Shown here: positions 1-10,249 of the stretch, in pieces
How the letters are laid out: every line of letters begins with the position of its first letter
Position numbering within the stretch: position 1 is the stretch's first letter
Assembly: GCA_949825025.1 (NCBI GenBank)
Contig: OX463778.1
Span: 11,603,671-11,667,670, forward strand
Direction of reading: 5' to 3'
Source: Siphlonurus alternatus
Lineage: Eukaryota; Arthropoda; Insecta; Ephemeroptera; Siphlonuridae
DNA length: 64,000 bases
Program-made: the position numbers and the translations under genes
The notes under the pieces: generated by a model
The model's input: the letters and a program-made list of their open reading frames with translations, nothing else
What the model was told of the DNA's origin: nothing
The model's database searches: none

Positions 1-389
1 CTCTCACTTGTTTTCTTATACTAAAAACACAAAATTAGCATGCAAAAACAACACACAAAATGTCAAGCTTAAACATCAAAATTTGCATCGGTCAAATTTT
101 GCTTTGAAAATTGGATCATATTTTATGGGTAAAAATAGCCCACAAAACCTTTTTAGAATATAACAAAATCTTATTGGGAATTTAGTTTGACCTTTAAATT
201 AATTAATTTAATTTTTTTTTAATTAATTTAATAATCATTAAATTTTAAAATAGCATTAAAACATTTAGGTTGATTGATTGATAAATTTGCTTTGGCGTTA
301 GGACTCAATGTTCCAGGCGGCCACTGTACGTATAAAATACACTGTTATTATTGATATATAATCACTGTGGCTAACAATATTTGCTCTGT
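1..389. other. AT-rich intergenic sequence, no gene seen
   Basis: No open frame with coding character and no recognisable repeat family. The sequence is low complexity with homopolymer A/T tracts. It ends at the oligo(T) run that I read as the A-tail of the minus-strand LINE. Confidence 0.6.
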
Positions 390-425
<36 letters not shown>

Positions 426-601
426 TATATAGATAAAAGCATAAAAATGCATGCACTTAGGGTAGGGAAATTGAGAGGGAGAAGAACCATAACCTCTTCT
501 GCCTGTGTGGTCGGACACGGCTACCAGGAGAACGACCAATTGTTAATTATTTAAATGCATGCAAGAATTTATAAAACTGTATAAGTGCCATATAAAGTTA
601 A

Positions 602-1768
602 TTACAATGGTAGTTTTGAATCTATAACAAATCTATATAGAGCTTGATAAACTGATATGTTATTGCTAGCGAGAAGTTTAGTGAGAGATAATTGCGGTGG
701 ACTGAATCCCATCTCCGAGAGAGATAACAGAAGAGGAGCTCTGTGATCACTCGCTATTGCGCATTCCAGTATCATATGTTCTGGAGTAGCATCATGTAAT
801 TGGCAATCACACCTGGGAGACTCAATGATGTTGAGTCTACCAAGATGAGCACCTAATCTGCTGTGCCCAGTTCTGAGTCTGGTGAAGGTTGAGTAAAATC
901 TTCTGCTTCTTGGAGACTTGATAGCTTTAAACCATGGGAATGAAGGAAATCTAGGTTGGATAACCTGATACCTGTCTTTTGATTGTTTGCCTTCCCAGAG
1001 TGTCGTTAAAAGTTGTTCAGTGTATGAGCTTAGACGGTTCTTTAAAAGTATGTACAGATCTGATGCAGGAAGATCTATATCAAGTGTGAAGCCATTTTCA
1101 ATTCCTTGTTTGGCAAGCGAATCTGCCACCTCGTTGCCATGGATTCCGCAATGACTTGGAATCCAGGACAGTGAGATGACCGTGCCCTTTTTCTGAACGT
1201 TGTAAATTGCATGCTTTATGGCAAGTACCAGCCAATGTGATTTTCCTGTGAGGAGATTACCTTCAAGGCTCGTAATGACACTTAACGAGTCTGAGTGAAT
1301 AACCACTTGGGCAACATGTTGGCCCAAGTGCGAGATGAACGAGATGCTTTTAAAAATTGCTGTGGCTTCTGCAGTGTATATGCTCGCTTCTTGAGGTAGT
1401 TGAAAGTTGGACTTTTGGTTAATAGATGGAATGAAGAAAGAGGCCCCCACTCCCTCTGAAGTTTTAGAACCATCAGTGAAGATGTGCATGGCAGTAGGCC
1501 AGTTGTCTTGGCAGTATAATTCATTGCAGAGATTATCAATTTTTTTTTCCTCAGGTGAAATATGCAGACACTTTGTAAGAGTAGGTTGAATGATACATTT
1601 AAGAGGATGGGCAAAGCAGGGAAGAGTTTTAAGAATTGCTATCTTGTTTAAATGAGGTTGAAGGCCGGAGAGGCTATAAATGAATACAGGTATATTTTTG
1701 TTAGCCCAATATTCAGAGTTTTGAGTATGTTTAACAAGGATGTTTAATTTTCTTTTCAGTGGATGCCC
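602..1768 (-). pseudogene. LINE ORF2, RNase H and C-terminal zinc-motif part
   Basis: The minus-strand frame encodes an RNase H1-type domain. The expected acidic residues are all visible in order: IFTDGSKT, then AEATAI, then HSDSLSVI, then GNEVADSLAK, preceded by IPSHCGIHGN. A Cys/His cluster of the form CDC...H..EHMILEC lies near the C-terminus. The frame is open to a stop at 602. Its apparent N-terminus (1769-1798) belongs to the inserted transposon, not to the LINE. The true continuation is the RT frame ending at 4931: GHPL at the RT end and GHPL at the RNase H start line up. The domain is intact, but the gene is split by the insertion. Confidence 0.85.
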
Positions 1769-1780
1769 TATTGGAAATTT

Positions 1781-2052
1781 GCAATTGTATTCAGCCAAAT
1801 TACAATTGTAATTTGACTGATTACAATTGTAAAACTAAGATTGCAATTGTAAAACTTGGGTTACAATTGTAACATTTGGATTACAATTGTAATGTTCATG
1901 ATTACAATTGTATTATTTGAGATTACAATTGCTTTCAGGTTCTGATACAATTGTATTTCTTAGATTACAATTGTAATTCTTAGATTACAATTGATTTTTG
2001 TGCTTACAATTGTAATTTTTACAATTGTAATTGGATTGCAATTGTATTTGGA
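1781..2052. repeat. Subterminal array of ACAATTGT palindromes (left end)
   Basis: About fourteen copies of the palindrome TTACAATTGTAA or one- to three-base variants lie in 270 bp, spaced roughly 15-30 bp. Because the motif is self-complementary, each copy reads the same on both strands. Clustered subterminal motifs of this kind are usually transposase-binding sites; that role is inferred here. Confidence 0.8.
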
Positions 2053-2269
2053 TTACATAATTGCTAAAAAAAAAGTTGATATTTTCATTGTTAATTTATA
2101 TTACACGCACACATTTTGTCAAATTCTTATTACTTCATTCAATTAATATTTTTTTATGCTAAGTTTGTAACTTGGCTGTAATATCTAATTAAGATACAAA
2201 GGTACTATATGAAGCTTTAATTGATAGTATATATATATTTAAAATAAATAATTACTTTTGGAAAAAAAA

Positions 2270-3300
2270 ACATGGATCGACCCCTTAAGGGTAAGGTAAC
2301 GCCACCAATTTTAAAAAAAGTCCCTCTCACAAAAATTCTGAAAAAAAATTAAAATGTTCTCCTCTACACCCCCTATCAGTAGCTAAAATATCAGGTATAC
2401 AAATACGATCTAGTTTTTGAGTTATGAATTTTTAAAGTTGACCAATTTAACATGGGAGTTTCATTTCTCCATGTTAAAGTAGTCAACTTTAAAAATTTAT
2501 AACTCAAAAACTAGATCGTATTTGTATACCTGATATTTTAGGTACTGATAGGGGGTATAGAGGAGAACATTTTAAATTTTTTTCAGAATTTTTGTGAGAG
2601 GGATTTTTTTTAACATTGCATGGTGGCGTTACCTTACCCTTAATTAATAGGGTCACAATTAAGTCAGATCAAATCGATGCATGTTAACATATATAGTGTA
2701 ACAAAAAATATAAAAAAAAAATACATTTTTTTTGAATTTATACTACATTTTAATGAATTAGGGGTCAACCCCTAAGAGGTCATTGTGGTTGTATTATGTC
2801 ATCAAAAGCACTTAACTAATAGCTGCATGAACCTGTCTCGTAGTATATATCACTTTTTTTTTAAATATGAATTTGAAAAAAATCAAGGGTCGACCCCTGA
2901 AAGGGTCACATTGAAAAAGGTAAAAATATAATTCAGAGATGTATGTTAAATTATATAATATATATTATGAAAAAATAGTTAGAAAAAAAATTAATTTTTC
3001 AATCAAATGTTAGGGGTCGACCCTGAAAGGGTCATTAAGATTAAAAAAACTCAATGTTGAACCTTTATGTAGTCCTCACATATTTTGTCAAATTTTTTAT
3101 TAAAATTTGCATACTTTTAAAAAAGACCCCCGCTAAACCCCAAGGGTCGACCCTTAAAATTAGTGAATTAGAGCTCTAAAAGTTATATTAAGTTGATTGC
3201 TAATTTCAGTTTTGCAATTTTTTAGGAAAAAAAAATTTTCAGGGCCTTTTGACCCTGAAGGGTTAAAGGGTCGCAAATTTAAGGGTCACCATTAGAACCG
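2270..3300. repeat. Diverged ~127-bp tandem repeat with GGGTCGACCC core
   Basis: The palindromic core (A)GGGGTCGACCCCT, followed by a second GGGTCA, recurs near 2276, 2760, 2885, 3012, 3143 and, degenerate, near 3250. The later spacings are about 123-131 bp. The 2276-2760 gap becomes about 130 bp once the 355-bp MITE at 2285-2643 is subtracted. The array is therefore older than that insertion. Sequence between cores is AT-rich and poorly conserved. Confidence 0.65.
2285..2643. mobile_element. TTAA-flanked hairpin MITE, subfamily A copy 1
   Basis: It begins TTAAGGGTAAGGTAACGCC and ends with the complement GGCGTTACCTTACCCTTAA. The whole element is one long imperfect palindrome with arms of about 170 bp and a short loop at about 2450-2475. 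TTAA on both sides is the piggyBac target duplication. The surrounding GGATCGACCCC..TTAA..TTAATAGGGTCA matches an empty repeat unit, supporting precise insertion at TTAA. A close copy sits at 33592-33945. Confidence 0.85.
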
Positions 3301-3336
3301 CCATCAAATTTTACCTTAGGATCAAAATTTATATGA

Positions 3337-4582
3337 CACCCTGACTCCACGGCACAGTTGGGCACAGTTAGGTGCCAAGTTCAATCTTGTGTTCTATTAA
3401 CATTGTAATTTGAACTTGGCAGCCCGGTTGTTAATCCCCTTGTGCTTCGGCGCAATTGTGAAATTCACAGAGGTACCTAGTCAAAGACACTTGGCTGAAC
3501 TGTGATTCTCACAAAATGGCCGAACTGTGAAAATCACAGTTCAACCAATGGTTTAGACTTGGTAGCTCTCCCCCGCCCCTTCTCCTTATTAATTTTTTAT
3601 TTTTTCATTTCATTAAAGCTAATTAAGTTAACGTATTACTAAAAAAATGTAGTTTTTTAAATATTTTTATTTTATCATAGTAATTAACAGAGTACTCTAG
3701 CATAAAAAATTAAAACATTGATGCTAGCAGCTGCAACTCTTTTGTCTCTATCCCGCATATTGGCGGCCATGATGTCTGGTGATAGAATCCACTAATCAGC
3801 ATTTCATGCAGCAGAGTTGAATTCATTGCCTGTAAAATTATGAAAATGAGATTATAACACACATATGAAAAGATTTTGTAAATATTTAACTCACCACATA
3901 AGTAGCTAGCCTGGGCATAACTTCCTCAGTGTTGAAAGAAAAGAGAGAATTCAAGGGGGCGGGCTGGGCTGGAGAAAGAAAAGCTATGATAGGGCCTCTC
4001 ATGATGTTAGAATTTGTAATAATCACTGTAAAAAAGAAGCAATTTATTAGAAAAAAAAGAACTTTGCTATTTCAATATACTTTTTAATATATTTCTTACC
4101 TTCTTTAAAGACTGCAAAGCAGACTTTTCCAATAAAAAAGAGACAGCTAGCATCTCTGTTTTTGTTGACAATGACACCCATATCATATGTTGTATGTTGC
4201 TTTTTTTTTTCTTACTTCAATTTTTTAGAAGCAGATGGCGCTACCATCCGGGTATAAATTTTTTCAAAGTCCAAAATTAATAAATAAATTTGATAATAAT
4301 TAGATATATTGCCAATGTAGTTTATTTAATGAAAAAAAATATCAGTTGGATATTATATATATCAATTAAAGCATCATTTAAGCCCCTTCTAGTTCATAGT
4401 CGATACAACTTCAAAGAGTGTATTCAATGTGCCAAGTTACGCCAAGTTTAGAAATCTAGGATGCTCTGGGGTACCTAATATAAACACTGTGCCCTACTGG
4501 ATACTCATGGGCATTACAGCTTACCTAACTGTGAACCTTAACTGTGCCCAATTGTGCCCTACTGTGCCGTGGAGTCAGGGCA
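3337..4582. mobile_element. Nested 1.25 kb TIR element carrying a spliced reading frame
   Basis: The left end reads CACCCTGACTCCACGGCACA and the right end, reverse-complemented, reads TGCCCTGACTCCACGGCACA. Repeated GGGCACAGTTAGG-type motifs lie just inside both ends. TTATATGA (3329-3336) on the left and TTATATTG (4583-4590) on the right match at 6 of 8 bases, compatible with an old hAT-like 8-bp duplication. The interior holds the three-exon minus-strand frame described separately, so the element may have captured a host gene fragment. Confidence 0.65.
3710..4181 (-). CDS. Unrecognised 110-aa spliced ORF inside a TIR element
   Basis: Three minus-strand segments join in frame with consensus GT..AG sites. 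Exon 1 is 4181-4100 (ATG, 27 codons plus one base, donor GTAAGA). Exon 2 is 4025-3895 (acceptor after TTTTTTACAG, donor GTGAGT). Exon 3 is 3829-3710 (acceptor after TTACAG, ending in TAA). The product starts MGVIVNKNRD and ends ELQLLASMF. It has a hydrophobic stretch in exon 1 (CLFFIGKVCFAVF), a Pro-rich centre (AQPAPL) and no motif I recognise. Coding status is inferred from three mutually compatible splice pairs. It could be a captured host gene fragment, a remnant of a transposon gene, or chance. Confidence 0.4.
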
Positions 4583-4659
4583 TTATATTGAAATGCCCCC
4601 TTGTCATTTCCCCATAACTTTTATTTATTTTATATACCTCAATGTTCTTCATCCTATTA

Positions 4660-4738
4660 AGAAAGCAGTGGCAGCGCAATGGTAAGAGTATGATCAACAG
4701 TGGTAACCGAAGTACAGCAACGTAGGTTTGGGTTAGTA
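4660..4738 (+). mobile_element. Truncated 5S-rRNA-like SINE fragment
   Basis: The stretch AACCGAAGTACAGCAACG followed by GGTTAGTAGTTAGATCGGTG and ACCGC resembles the 3' half of 5S rRNA, including the internal box C control region. It is preceded by a GTGGCAGCGCAATGG head similar to the better SINE at 39919. It runs into the right palindrome cluster of the host transposon with no tail. Confidence 0.55.
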
Positions 4739-4761
4739 GTTAGATCGGTGACCGCTTTTTG

Positions 4762-4920
4762 TAAATTTTACAATCGTAATTATTACAATTGTAATAAATG
4801 CAATTGTAGTTAAATACAATTGTATTAAGGCCTTTACAATTGTAAAAATTACCATTGTAAAAGGACCAAAACGCAATGGTATTTTTATGGAGCATACAAT
4901 TGTGAATTTTACAATTGTAA
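4762..4920. repeat. Subterminal array of ACAATTGT palindromes (right end)
   Basis: At least six copies of TACAATTGTA or near variants, mirroring the left end array. They create a spurious Asn/Cys/Tyr-rich extension (YNCK-type repeats) on the C-terminus of the reverse-transcriptase frame. Confidence 0.75.
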
Positions 4921-4930
4921 ATTTCCAATA

Positions 4931-6554
4931 GGGGATGACCTTCCCATCTAAGTAAGTTTAATACATACTTATCACTCAAAAATTGAATTCTTGCTTTCAG
5001 TGGAGGAGTTGCAGTTTCCGTTAAGAGAGCCGGGATAGGAGTGGACTTGAATGCTCCGATGGCTATGCGGAGAGCTGCATTTTGAATGATTTCCAGTTTG
5101 TTTAAAGCTGACTTGCTGCTATTAAAAAATAGTAAAGCACCATATTCTATTTTTGTTCTTATTAAAGTTTTGTACAAAGTAAGTAATGTTAGAGGGTCCG
5201 CCCCCCACCAGACTTTACACACTGCTTTGATAATATTCAAAGTTTTAAGACACTTATTTCTCAAAGAAAAAATATGAGGGATCCATGTTAGTTTGTAATC
5301 AAATATCACTCCAAGGAATTTGTGTTGAGTGACACATTTGATACGTTTTTGTCCAAATCTTATGGAAAATTGATTTTGTTGAATGCTTTTTTTTGAGAAG
5401 ATTATACTGGCACATTTATCAACATTTACAGTAAAATTTGATTCTTGAAGCCATGAGATAAAAATATCATTGACTTCTTCTAATATATGTATACCATTAT
5501 TTATGTTACTACAAGTAACATACATCAGTAAATCATCAGAAAATTTTAGTAATTCAACGTTGCTAGGGATGATTGCTCGTAATAAAAGGGTATATATGGT
5601 AAAGAGATCTGGTGAGAGAACCGAGCCTTGCGGAAGACCAACATAAGATGCTCTTTCCATTGTTTCTGATGAATTTTGTGTCATGCTTATAAGTTTAAAG
5701 GATAGCAGATTTTTTAATACAGAACAAACTGATGATGGGATGCCAATATTTTGAGCACGTTGAAGTAACATTTTAATATTTACGTTGTCGAAGGCACCAG
5801 AAATATCGTAGAAAATTGCAACTACATAAAGATGCGAGGAGAATGCAATATTTATATCAGTAGTTAAAGATACTAAGTTGTCGATGGTGCATTTACCTTT
5901 TCTGTATGCAGCTTCACTATGAGGTATCAAATTATTGCTTTCTAAGAAAAATTGTAGTCTCCTTTTCATTAAATGCTCGTAAACTTTTCTAACACATGAG
6001 GTTAGTGCAATGGGTCTGTACGAATTGAAGTCAGTCTTTGGCTTGCCAGGTTTTAAAATAGGTTTAATTCTAATTTTGAACCAGCTTGCAGGGACATGAC
6101 TAGTACTCCACAGGATATTATATATTTTCAGTAAAATTTCCTTGCCTTTTTCTGGTAGATTATTTAACATGGAGTAAGATATTTCATCAAGACCAACTGC
6201 TGAATCTTTAACAAGAGTTAAAGTCAGGTGGAGCTCATTATGAGAAAAGTTGTCATGTAACCAATGTTTGCATTTATTTTCTAATTTTGACTGTTCAAAA
6301 TGAAAGAGTGGGTTAGGAGGCGGACAAGTTTTGTCGAAGAATTTTTCTGTATCCATTGGATAGTTACATTCTTCTTGACAGTTTCTTTCTATTCCAAACT
6401 TATAAGCATGGATCTTGTTCCAAATGTCAGATAATGGAGTGAATCTGTTCAGTGATTCACAGAAATCAGTCCATGCTTTTAATTTTTTTCGGTGAAAAAG
6501 TAGACGTGCACGGGCTTCGCATTTTCTTAACGCAAGAAGAGATTCAAGAGTCAT
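4931..6554 (-). pseudogene. LINE reverse transcriptase domain
   Basis: The minus-strand frame carries the canonical RT blocks in order: an IKPILKPGK-like block 1, FNSYRPIALTS, FYDISGAFDNVN (first catalytic Asp), LPQGSVLSPDLF, and FSDDLLMYV (the YxDD-equivalent, here FSDD), then a HKFLGVIFD thumb motif. The RT core is uninterrupted. The frame should continue into the RNase H segment at 1768, but the 3.16 kb transposon cuts it after RWEGHP. The N-terminal endonuclease is absent, so the copy is dead as a whole. Confidence 0.88.
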
Positions 6555-6760
6555 GCAGATTCTATTTTCCTTAGTAAGTTGTCTTCGTTCAATTTTAATG
6601 TTTTAATGTGTGTTAATTTAGGTGTCAACAGGTTGACAGCTGATTGGATGGTGGGCATACCTTCTGGTAACATCTTATTTCTGACATTCCCAGAATTTAA
6701 AACCTTTAATTTGTTAGCTATACACATACATGTACTCACTGGTAATACTTACAGTATAGT

Positions 6761-7019
6761 ACAGCTTGTAATTGAGCTCTTGTTGCGATGCAAACACTAT
6801 GTACCAACACACAGTCTATGTATGCACACAGAATGATCGGGCCTCACTCGTTATAATCTCTATTAGCGCTTTGAGAAGTATTTCTGCACTTGACACTTCA
6901 CTAAAACAACATGGCTATATATATTTTTCATACCACCCAACGGTGTATTTTTTCCGAGTTATGAGTTCATCCCAATCGTTGAAAAAGACGAAAGATGATT
7001 TTGATTTTTTTTATAGATG
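6761..7019. other. Unannotated spacer
   Basis: No gene or repeat structure recognised between the truncated LINE and the first of two joined hairpin MITEs. Confidence 0.5.
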
Positions 7020-7416
7020 TTAAGGTAGAGATAACGCCGAACAGCTGATCGACGTAATGCCCTTTGATTAACATGTAAACCTTAGCAAATTGACAAAAAT
7101 TCTGAAATTTTTTTGAATGGCAGATATTAGTGCCTAAAAGCCATAGAAAAAATTTCAAAACGATTTAACGAGCCAATTTTTTTTAATTAATTTTTTTATT
7201 TTTCAGCATATAGGGCTTTCCCATGGAGAGCCAAACTAAAAAAATAATTTAAAAAAATCGGCTCGTTAAATGTTTTTGAAACTTTTGCTATGGCTTTTAG
7301 GCACTAATATCTGCTTCTCAAAAAAATTTCAGAATTTTTGTCAATTTGCTAAGGTTTACATGTTTTAATCAAAGGGGATTACGTCGAACAGCTGTTCGAC
7401 GTTATCTCTACCTTAA
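7020..7416. mobile_element. TTAA-flanked hairpin MITE, subfamily B copy 1
   Basis: It begins TTAAGGTAGAGATAACGCC and ends with the complement GTTATCTCTACCTTAA. The arms pair over nearly the full length, around a loop containing AGGGCTTTCCCATGG. The right TTAA (7413-7416) is shared with the next MITE. Confidence 0.85.
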
Positions 7417-7807
7417 GGGTAAGATAACACGAACAATCGATTGTTGTTAGTCCCATTTGATTAAAACATGTAAACCTTAGCAACCTCATAATGATTCTGA
7501 ATTTTTTTTGAGAGACAGTTCTTGGCATTAAAAAAATAAGGAGAAAATTTCAAAACAATCGGACGATCCAATTTTTTTAAATGAATTTTTTAAATTTTCA
7601 GTATAGGGCTTTCCCATGGAGACCAAAACTAAAAAATTAATTTAAAAAAATTGTATCGTCCGATTGTTTTGAAATTTTCTCCTTAATTTTTTAATGCCAA
7701 GAACTGTCTGTAAAAAAAAATTCAGAATCATTATGAGGTTGCTAAGGTTTACATGTTAATCAAATGGGACTAACAACAATCGATTGTTCGTGTTATCTTA
7801 CCCTTAA
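7413..7807. mobile_element. TTAA-flanked hairpin MITE, subfamily B copy 2
   Basis: It begins TTAAGGGTAAGATAACACG and ends CGTGTTATCTTACCCTTAA, with full-length pairing arms and the same AGGGCTTTCCCATGG loop as its neighbour. Very similar to the copy at 44846-45233, including the AACAATCGATTGTT inner palindrome. Confidence 0.88.
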
Positions 7808-7973
7808 GAATTTGCGTATATTTTAATGACAGTCAACATCCGGTATATATATAATATCGACACTTCTGCTCTCGTATCGCCATATAATTGCTAATTGCTT
7901 ACTTGTTTTGATGCCAACCCTGAGTTCTTTCACCTAACATATTGCAACCTTTAATTGTATTACGTAGGGGGGT

Positions 7974-8722
7974 AAGCGAAAAAAAAAAACTCGGAAAAAA
8001 AAACCTTGTATTAAAAAACCCTTGAAAAAAAAACCTAGGAAAAAAAACCCACGGAAAAAAAACCCTTCGCTGAAGGAGCAGCCCCAAGGAGCATTCGTGG
8101 CGTAGTAGCGCGGTAGCGAGGTTTCACGTTTTTTTTTTGTTTTTCCTATTTTGACAGATTATCATTATAATGTTCCAATAATATATATTACATAAGATAT
8201 CATATATCTGATTAGTCTCATTAGTCATGTTAATAATAATTATTGAATCACTTAACCTATTAAGATATTATAATTTTCAAATGTTCATTTTATGTCTATA
8301 TGTTATATAATAATAATACGAGTAGGACGACGACTTTTTTTGTTTTATTACTTTTTTATTTTAATTATTTTATATCCAATATATAATATTCGAAGTTAGA
8401 AAAAATATGTTTTTAAAATAATTTTTAACTAAAAACACAGTTGGAATCATGATACTAGAGTTGGAATTACTATACAGATAATAGAGTTAACTTCCACAAC
8501 ATCGCCGCGTAGACTTCTACATTTTGATGAGCTCCCCACACCGTGAAACCTCGCTACGTACCGCGCTACTATGCCACGAATGCTCCTTGGGGTGCTCCTT
8601 CAGCGAAGGGTTTTTTTTCCGTGGGTTTTTTTATCCCCGAGGGTTTTTTTTCCTAGGGTTTTTTTTCAAGGGTTTTTTAATACAAGGGTTTTTTTCCCGA
8701 GGGTTTTTTTTCCGCGATTCAC
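7974..8722. mobile_element. Fold-back element with G3T8 minisatellite arms
   Basis: Two inverted arms (about 7974-8130 and 8540-8722) surround an AT-rich core of about 400 bp. Each arm contains about six to seven units of roughly 15 bp, GGGTTTTTTTTCCNN on one strand, next to a non-repetitive segment (ACCTCGCTAC...GAATGCTCCTTGG). This architecture, minisatellite-bearing long inverted repeats, resembles Drosophila FB-type fold-back elements. No coding content; the Phe/Gly-rich frames across the arms are artefacts. Confidence 0.7.
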
Positions 8723-8805
8723 ACGTAGGGGTCTTGTAACTCTTGTATTAGAAAAAAATATTTTCTTTCAAGTTAAGTTGATGGTACTAAATCAGAGAGA
8801 GGTTT

Positions 8806-9039
8806 AAAACCTAAAATACGAGCTTTTTCTAGAAGTCGCAAAACCAGTAACGCCCTCTCTGATTGGCCGTGACGTCACTGCGCCAAACACCCTCCACTTA
8901 ATTACATACCCTGGCCCTGCCAGGGTTAAAAGTTGCGACTTTGGAGTTGCGACTTCTGTTTAGGCGCAAAACGAAAAGCTCGTATTTTCAGCATTTTACT
9001 GGTTTTGCGACTTCTAGAAAAAGCTCGTATTTTAGGTTT
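8806..9039. mobile_element. Palindromic MITE with CTAGAAGTCGCAAAACC arms
   Basis: AAACCTAAAATACGAGC followed by CTAGAAGTCGCAAAACCAGT on the left is repeated as its reverse complement on the right (TACTGGTTTTGCGACTTCTA onward to 9039). The centre includes GTGACGTCAC. No coding capacity. Confidence 0.75.
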
Positions 9040-9488
9040 CATTACAATAAAAGGAGAGAGAGCGCCTATACGCGGTTGGCGTTTAGCGAGCACGAGCGAG
9101 CAAGAAATTATACAATGCGCGGAGCTCATCGCGGTATTCTTGAACCAAAATCACCCCATTGCAGCCAAAACTGAGGACCATCACTTGTCTTTGTGGTTCA
9201 ATCAGATAATCAGACCGTGTAATAGATGCCACAGTGACGCCATGACACAAAATTTTTGCTGGTACATCCGCCCTTCTTTCGATCGATCTTCCCCCCCCCC
9301 CCCCCATTCCCCTAAAGAAATGAAAAGATAAAACGATACAGATCGAGAATGAATATTTCCTTTCTTATTATATAATTAATGAATTACACGAATTGTATCA
9401 ATATTATTCAATATATATTGTAAATAACAACTGAACCATATATATATATATTATGTACATGCATATATATAATGTATTGTGTTTCATG

Positions 9489-9538
<50 letters not shown>

Positions 9539-10249
9539 TGTGTATGTACATGCATATATGTATTGTTTTTCATATTAATATGGTCTCTTAATTGCTGGTC
9601 TCAATTGTATTTATTATAAACTTAAACAATGACGAAAATGTCATCATTGTGAACATGCCTATGTACATTTTATTTTTGCACAACATCTAATATTTCAACA
9701 TAATATTAATTAGAATTATAACATTCCCTCACAAAAATATATAACATTTAGCTTAATATATTGCAAATTAAAACACGAAAAAAAAACAACTTCAGTGCAT
9801 CTCATGCAATATATATATACCAATAACAAAAGAAATTAAAAAAAAAATCGTCATGCTATGCATCTTGTATGAACATATATGTAGTTTAAATATATTAATA
9901 TATATTATAATTTCAATTTTAATTGAAAAACATAAATAAAAAACTTACAGTTATAGTAATGTATGCATGGTGACATGAGTTGCCATAGGTAAATTAATCA
10001 TATTGGATAACTTCCTGTTCTCATTTAATTAAAAATAGGCAGAAAAAAGGAGAGAGCAAAAAGTTAACCTCCTTTACTGACCAATGCTAAACAGAGAATG
10101 ATACAAATATGTTTGGCGGATGGTGGATTATGGCGCGCCGGGCGGCCGGGGTGCATGTTGTAGCATGCAAGAAATACCAAGGAAAAACCGCGAGCGTATA
10201 TAATAATCCGATATGCAGTATATTTATATTATATTATACAGATATCCGT
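9040..10249. other. Intergenic spacer with microsatellites
   Basis: Contains a C-run at about 9291-9305, a long (TA)n microsatellite at about 9492-9534, and AT-rich unique sequence. Short frames here lack coding character. The AT-rich stretch leads into the degraded first satellite monomer. Confidence 0.6.

Larger units (their letters stand above)
1769..4930. mobile_element. 3.16 kb non-autonomous TIR DNA transposon inserted in the LINE
   Basis: The left end reads TATTGGAAATTTGCAATTGT and the right end, reverse-complemented, reads TATTGGAAATTTACAATTGT, so the two 20-bp ends differ at one base. The flanks are GTGGATGCCC (left) and GGGGATGACC (right). These match at 8 of 10 bases and fit a diverged 9-10 bp target duplication of the LINE sequence encoding GHP. 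Removing the element rejoins the RT and RNase H frames. Both ends carry dense ACAATTGT palindromes. The interior shows no transposase. It has instead a tandem repeat, a nested MITE, a nested TIR element and a 5S-like scrap. Superfamily is unassigned; a 9-10 bp duplication would suit a Mutator-like element. Confidence 0.75.
390..6760 (-). mobile_element. 5'-truncated I-like non-LTR retrotransposon (LINE), interrupted
   Basis: Read on the minus strand, the order is reverse transcriptase (4931-6554), a 3.16 kb foreign insertion (1769-4930), RNase H plus a C-terminal Cys/His motif (602-1768), a short 3' part, then an oligo(A) tail (T-run about 390-423 on the plus strand). RT followed by RNase H in one frame is typical of the I clade. 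No apurinic endonuclease domain is visible, so the 5' part is missing; the left limit near 6760 is approximate. A 62-codon frame (6551-6739) precedes the RT frame and overlaps its first ATG as ATGA. This may be a frameshifted remnant of the endonuclease-RT linker. No target-site duplication was found by eye. Confidence 0.8.

Noticed and set aside
348..539. 63-codon minus-strand frame with a poly-Lys run
   Set aside because: The Lys run is the LINE A-tail read through; there is no coding character.
4740..4930. Asn/Cys/Tyr-rich C-terminal extension of the reverse transcriptase
   Set aside because: It is translation of the ACAATTGT palindromes of the inserted transposon, not part of the LINE protein.
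8524..8807. Phe/Gly-rich frames across the G3T8 arms, possible telomeric repeat
   Set aside because: The peptides are translations of a GGGTTTTTTTTCC minisatellite within inverted arms. The unit is not a known telomere repeat and is mirrored on both sides of a core.
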